From contig CAMORL010000110.1 of the NCBI GenBank assembly GCA_946623765.1, positions 1-5,559 on the forward strand: DNA of 5,559 bases, read 5' to 3'. The notes below the pieces were generated by a model. It saw only the letters and a program-made list of their open reading frames with translations, searched no databases and was not told the DNA's origin. Both the position numbers and the translations under genes were made by a program. The stretch is from an uncultured Clostridia bacterium. GTDB taxonomy: Bacteria; Bacillota_A; Clostridia; Christensenellales; CAG-138. Below, piece after piece: positions 5,453-5,559 of the stretch. Every line of letters starts with the position of its first letter. The first letter of the stretch is position 1.

Positions 5453-5559
5453 ATGAATAAGGAAATTCTGGTCGACGCCAACGCGTTCAACACACGCGTT
5501 GCGGTCGTCGAGGACGGGACGCCTGTCGAGCTCTATGTGGAGCAGGAAGGCAGCGAACG
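5453..5559 (+). CDS. rng: Ribonuclease G/E, N-terminal fragment cut by window edge
   Basis: Only 35 codons and two bases are present. The N-terminus MNKEILVDANAFNTRVAVVE, followed by a DGxxVELYVEQ-type segment, is the standard opening of the RNase E/G family (M-x-KEILI-x5-ETRVALLE-x-G-x-LVE). In that family it leads into an S1 RNA-binding domain and then a metal-dependent endoribonuclease domain, both beyond the edge. RNase G processes 16S rRNA and degrades mRNA. Genes for it often precede rplU and rpmA in Clostridia, which fits this order. The choice between RNase E and G cannot be made from this fragment; G is likelier in Clostridia. Confidence 0.8.
   Translation, partial: MNKEILVDANAFNTRVAVVEDGTPVELYVEQEGSE

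Overview
The window reads as chromosomal DNA from a fairly GC-rich member of the Clostridia (Bacillota). The evidence is a SpoIVFA/SpoIVFB-like pair, followed by a TIGR03960-type radical SAM gene, a TIGR03936/DUF2344 gene and the start of an RNase G/E gene. This is a gene order I associate with Clostridia, where rplU-rpmA usually follow. A lineage such as Christensenellales or Oscillospirales would fit, but that is an inference. All six genes lie on the + strand. I see no mobile element, CRISPR array, tRNA or rRNA.

Layout: (1) 1-228 holds a rho-independent terminator (25-57), presumably ending an upstream gene, and then a probable extended -10 promoter (175-203). (2) 229-1233 encodes a lipoprotein L,D-transpeptidase with a Pro/Thr-rich linker, closed by a very strong terminator (1239-1274). 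A second terminator-like hairpin follows at 1301-1333. (3) 1389-2893 is a two-gene, ATGA-coupled unit. It encodes a SpoIVFA-like membrane protein with a degenerate LytM/M23 domain and a SpoIVFB-like M50 intramembrane metalloprotease. A sigma-E-like promoter candidate (1337-1365) precedes it. (4) A near-consensus housekeeping promoter (2876-2904) overlaps the stop codon of the protease gene and probably drives the next block. (5) 2946-5559 holds the TIGR03960-type radical SAM enzyme, a 23-base overlapping DUF2344 partner gene, and the first 35 codons of an RNase G/E.

How the genes fit together: the first gene is an independent cell-wall transcription unit. In Bacillus subtilis, SpoIVFB is the sporulation protease that cleaves pro-sigma-K, and SpoIVFA holds and inhibits it. 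The same gene order, and the loss of catalytic residues in the partner, suggest the same arrangement here. The last three genes probably form an operon. The reaction of the radical SAM/DUF2344 pair is, as far as I know, uncharacterised. It is the best candidate here for undescribed biochemistry, and its link to an RNase gene is only suggestive of an RNA-related role. The window is mostly conserved core chromosome; I found no evidence of a wholly novel system.
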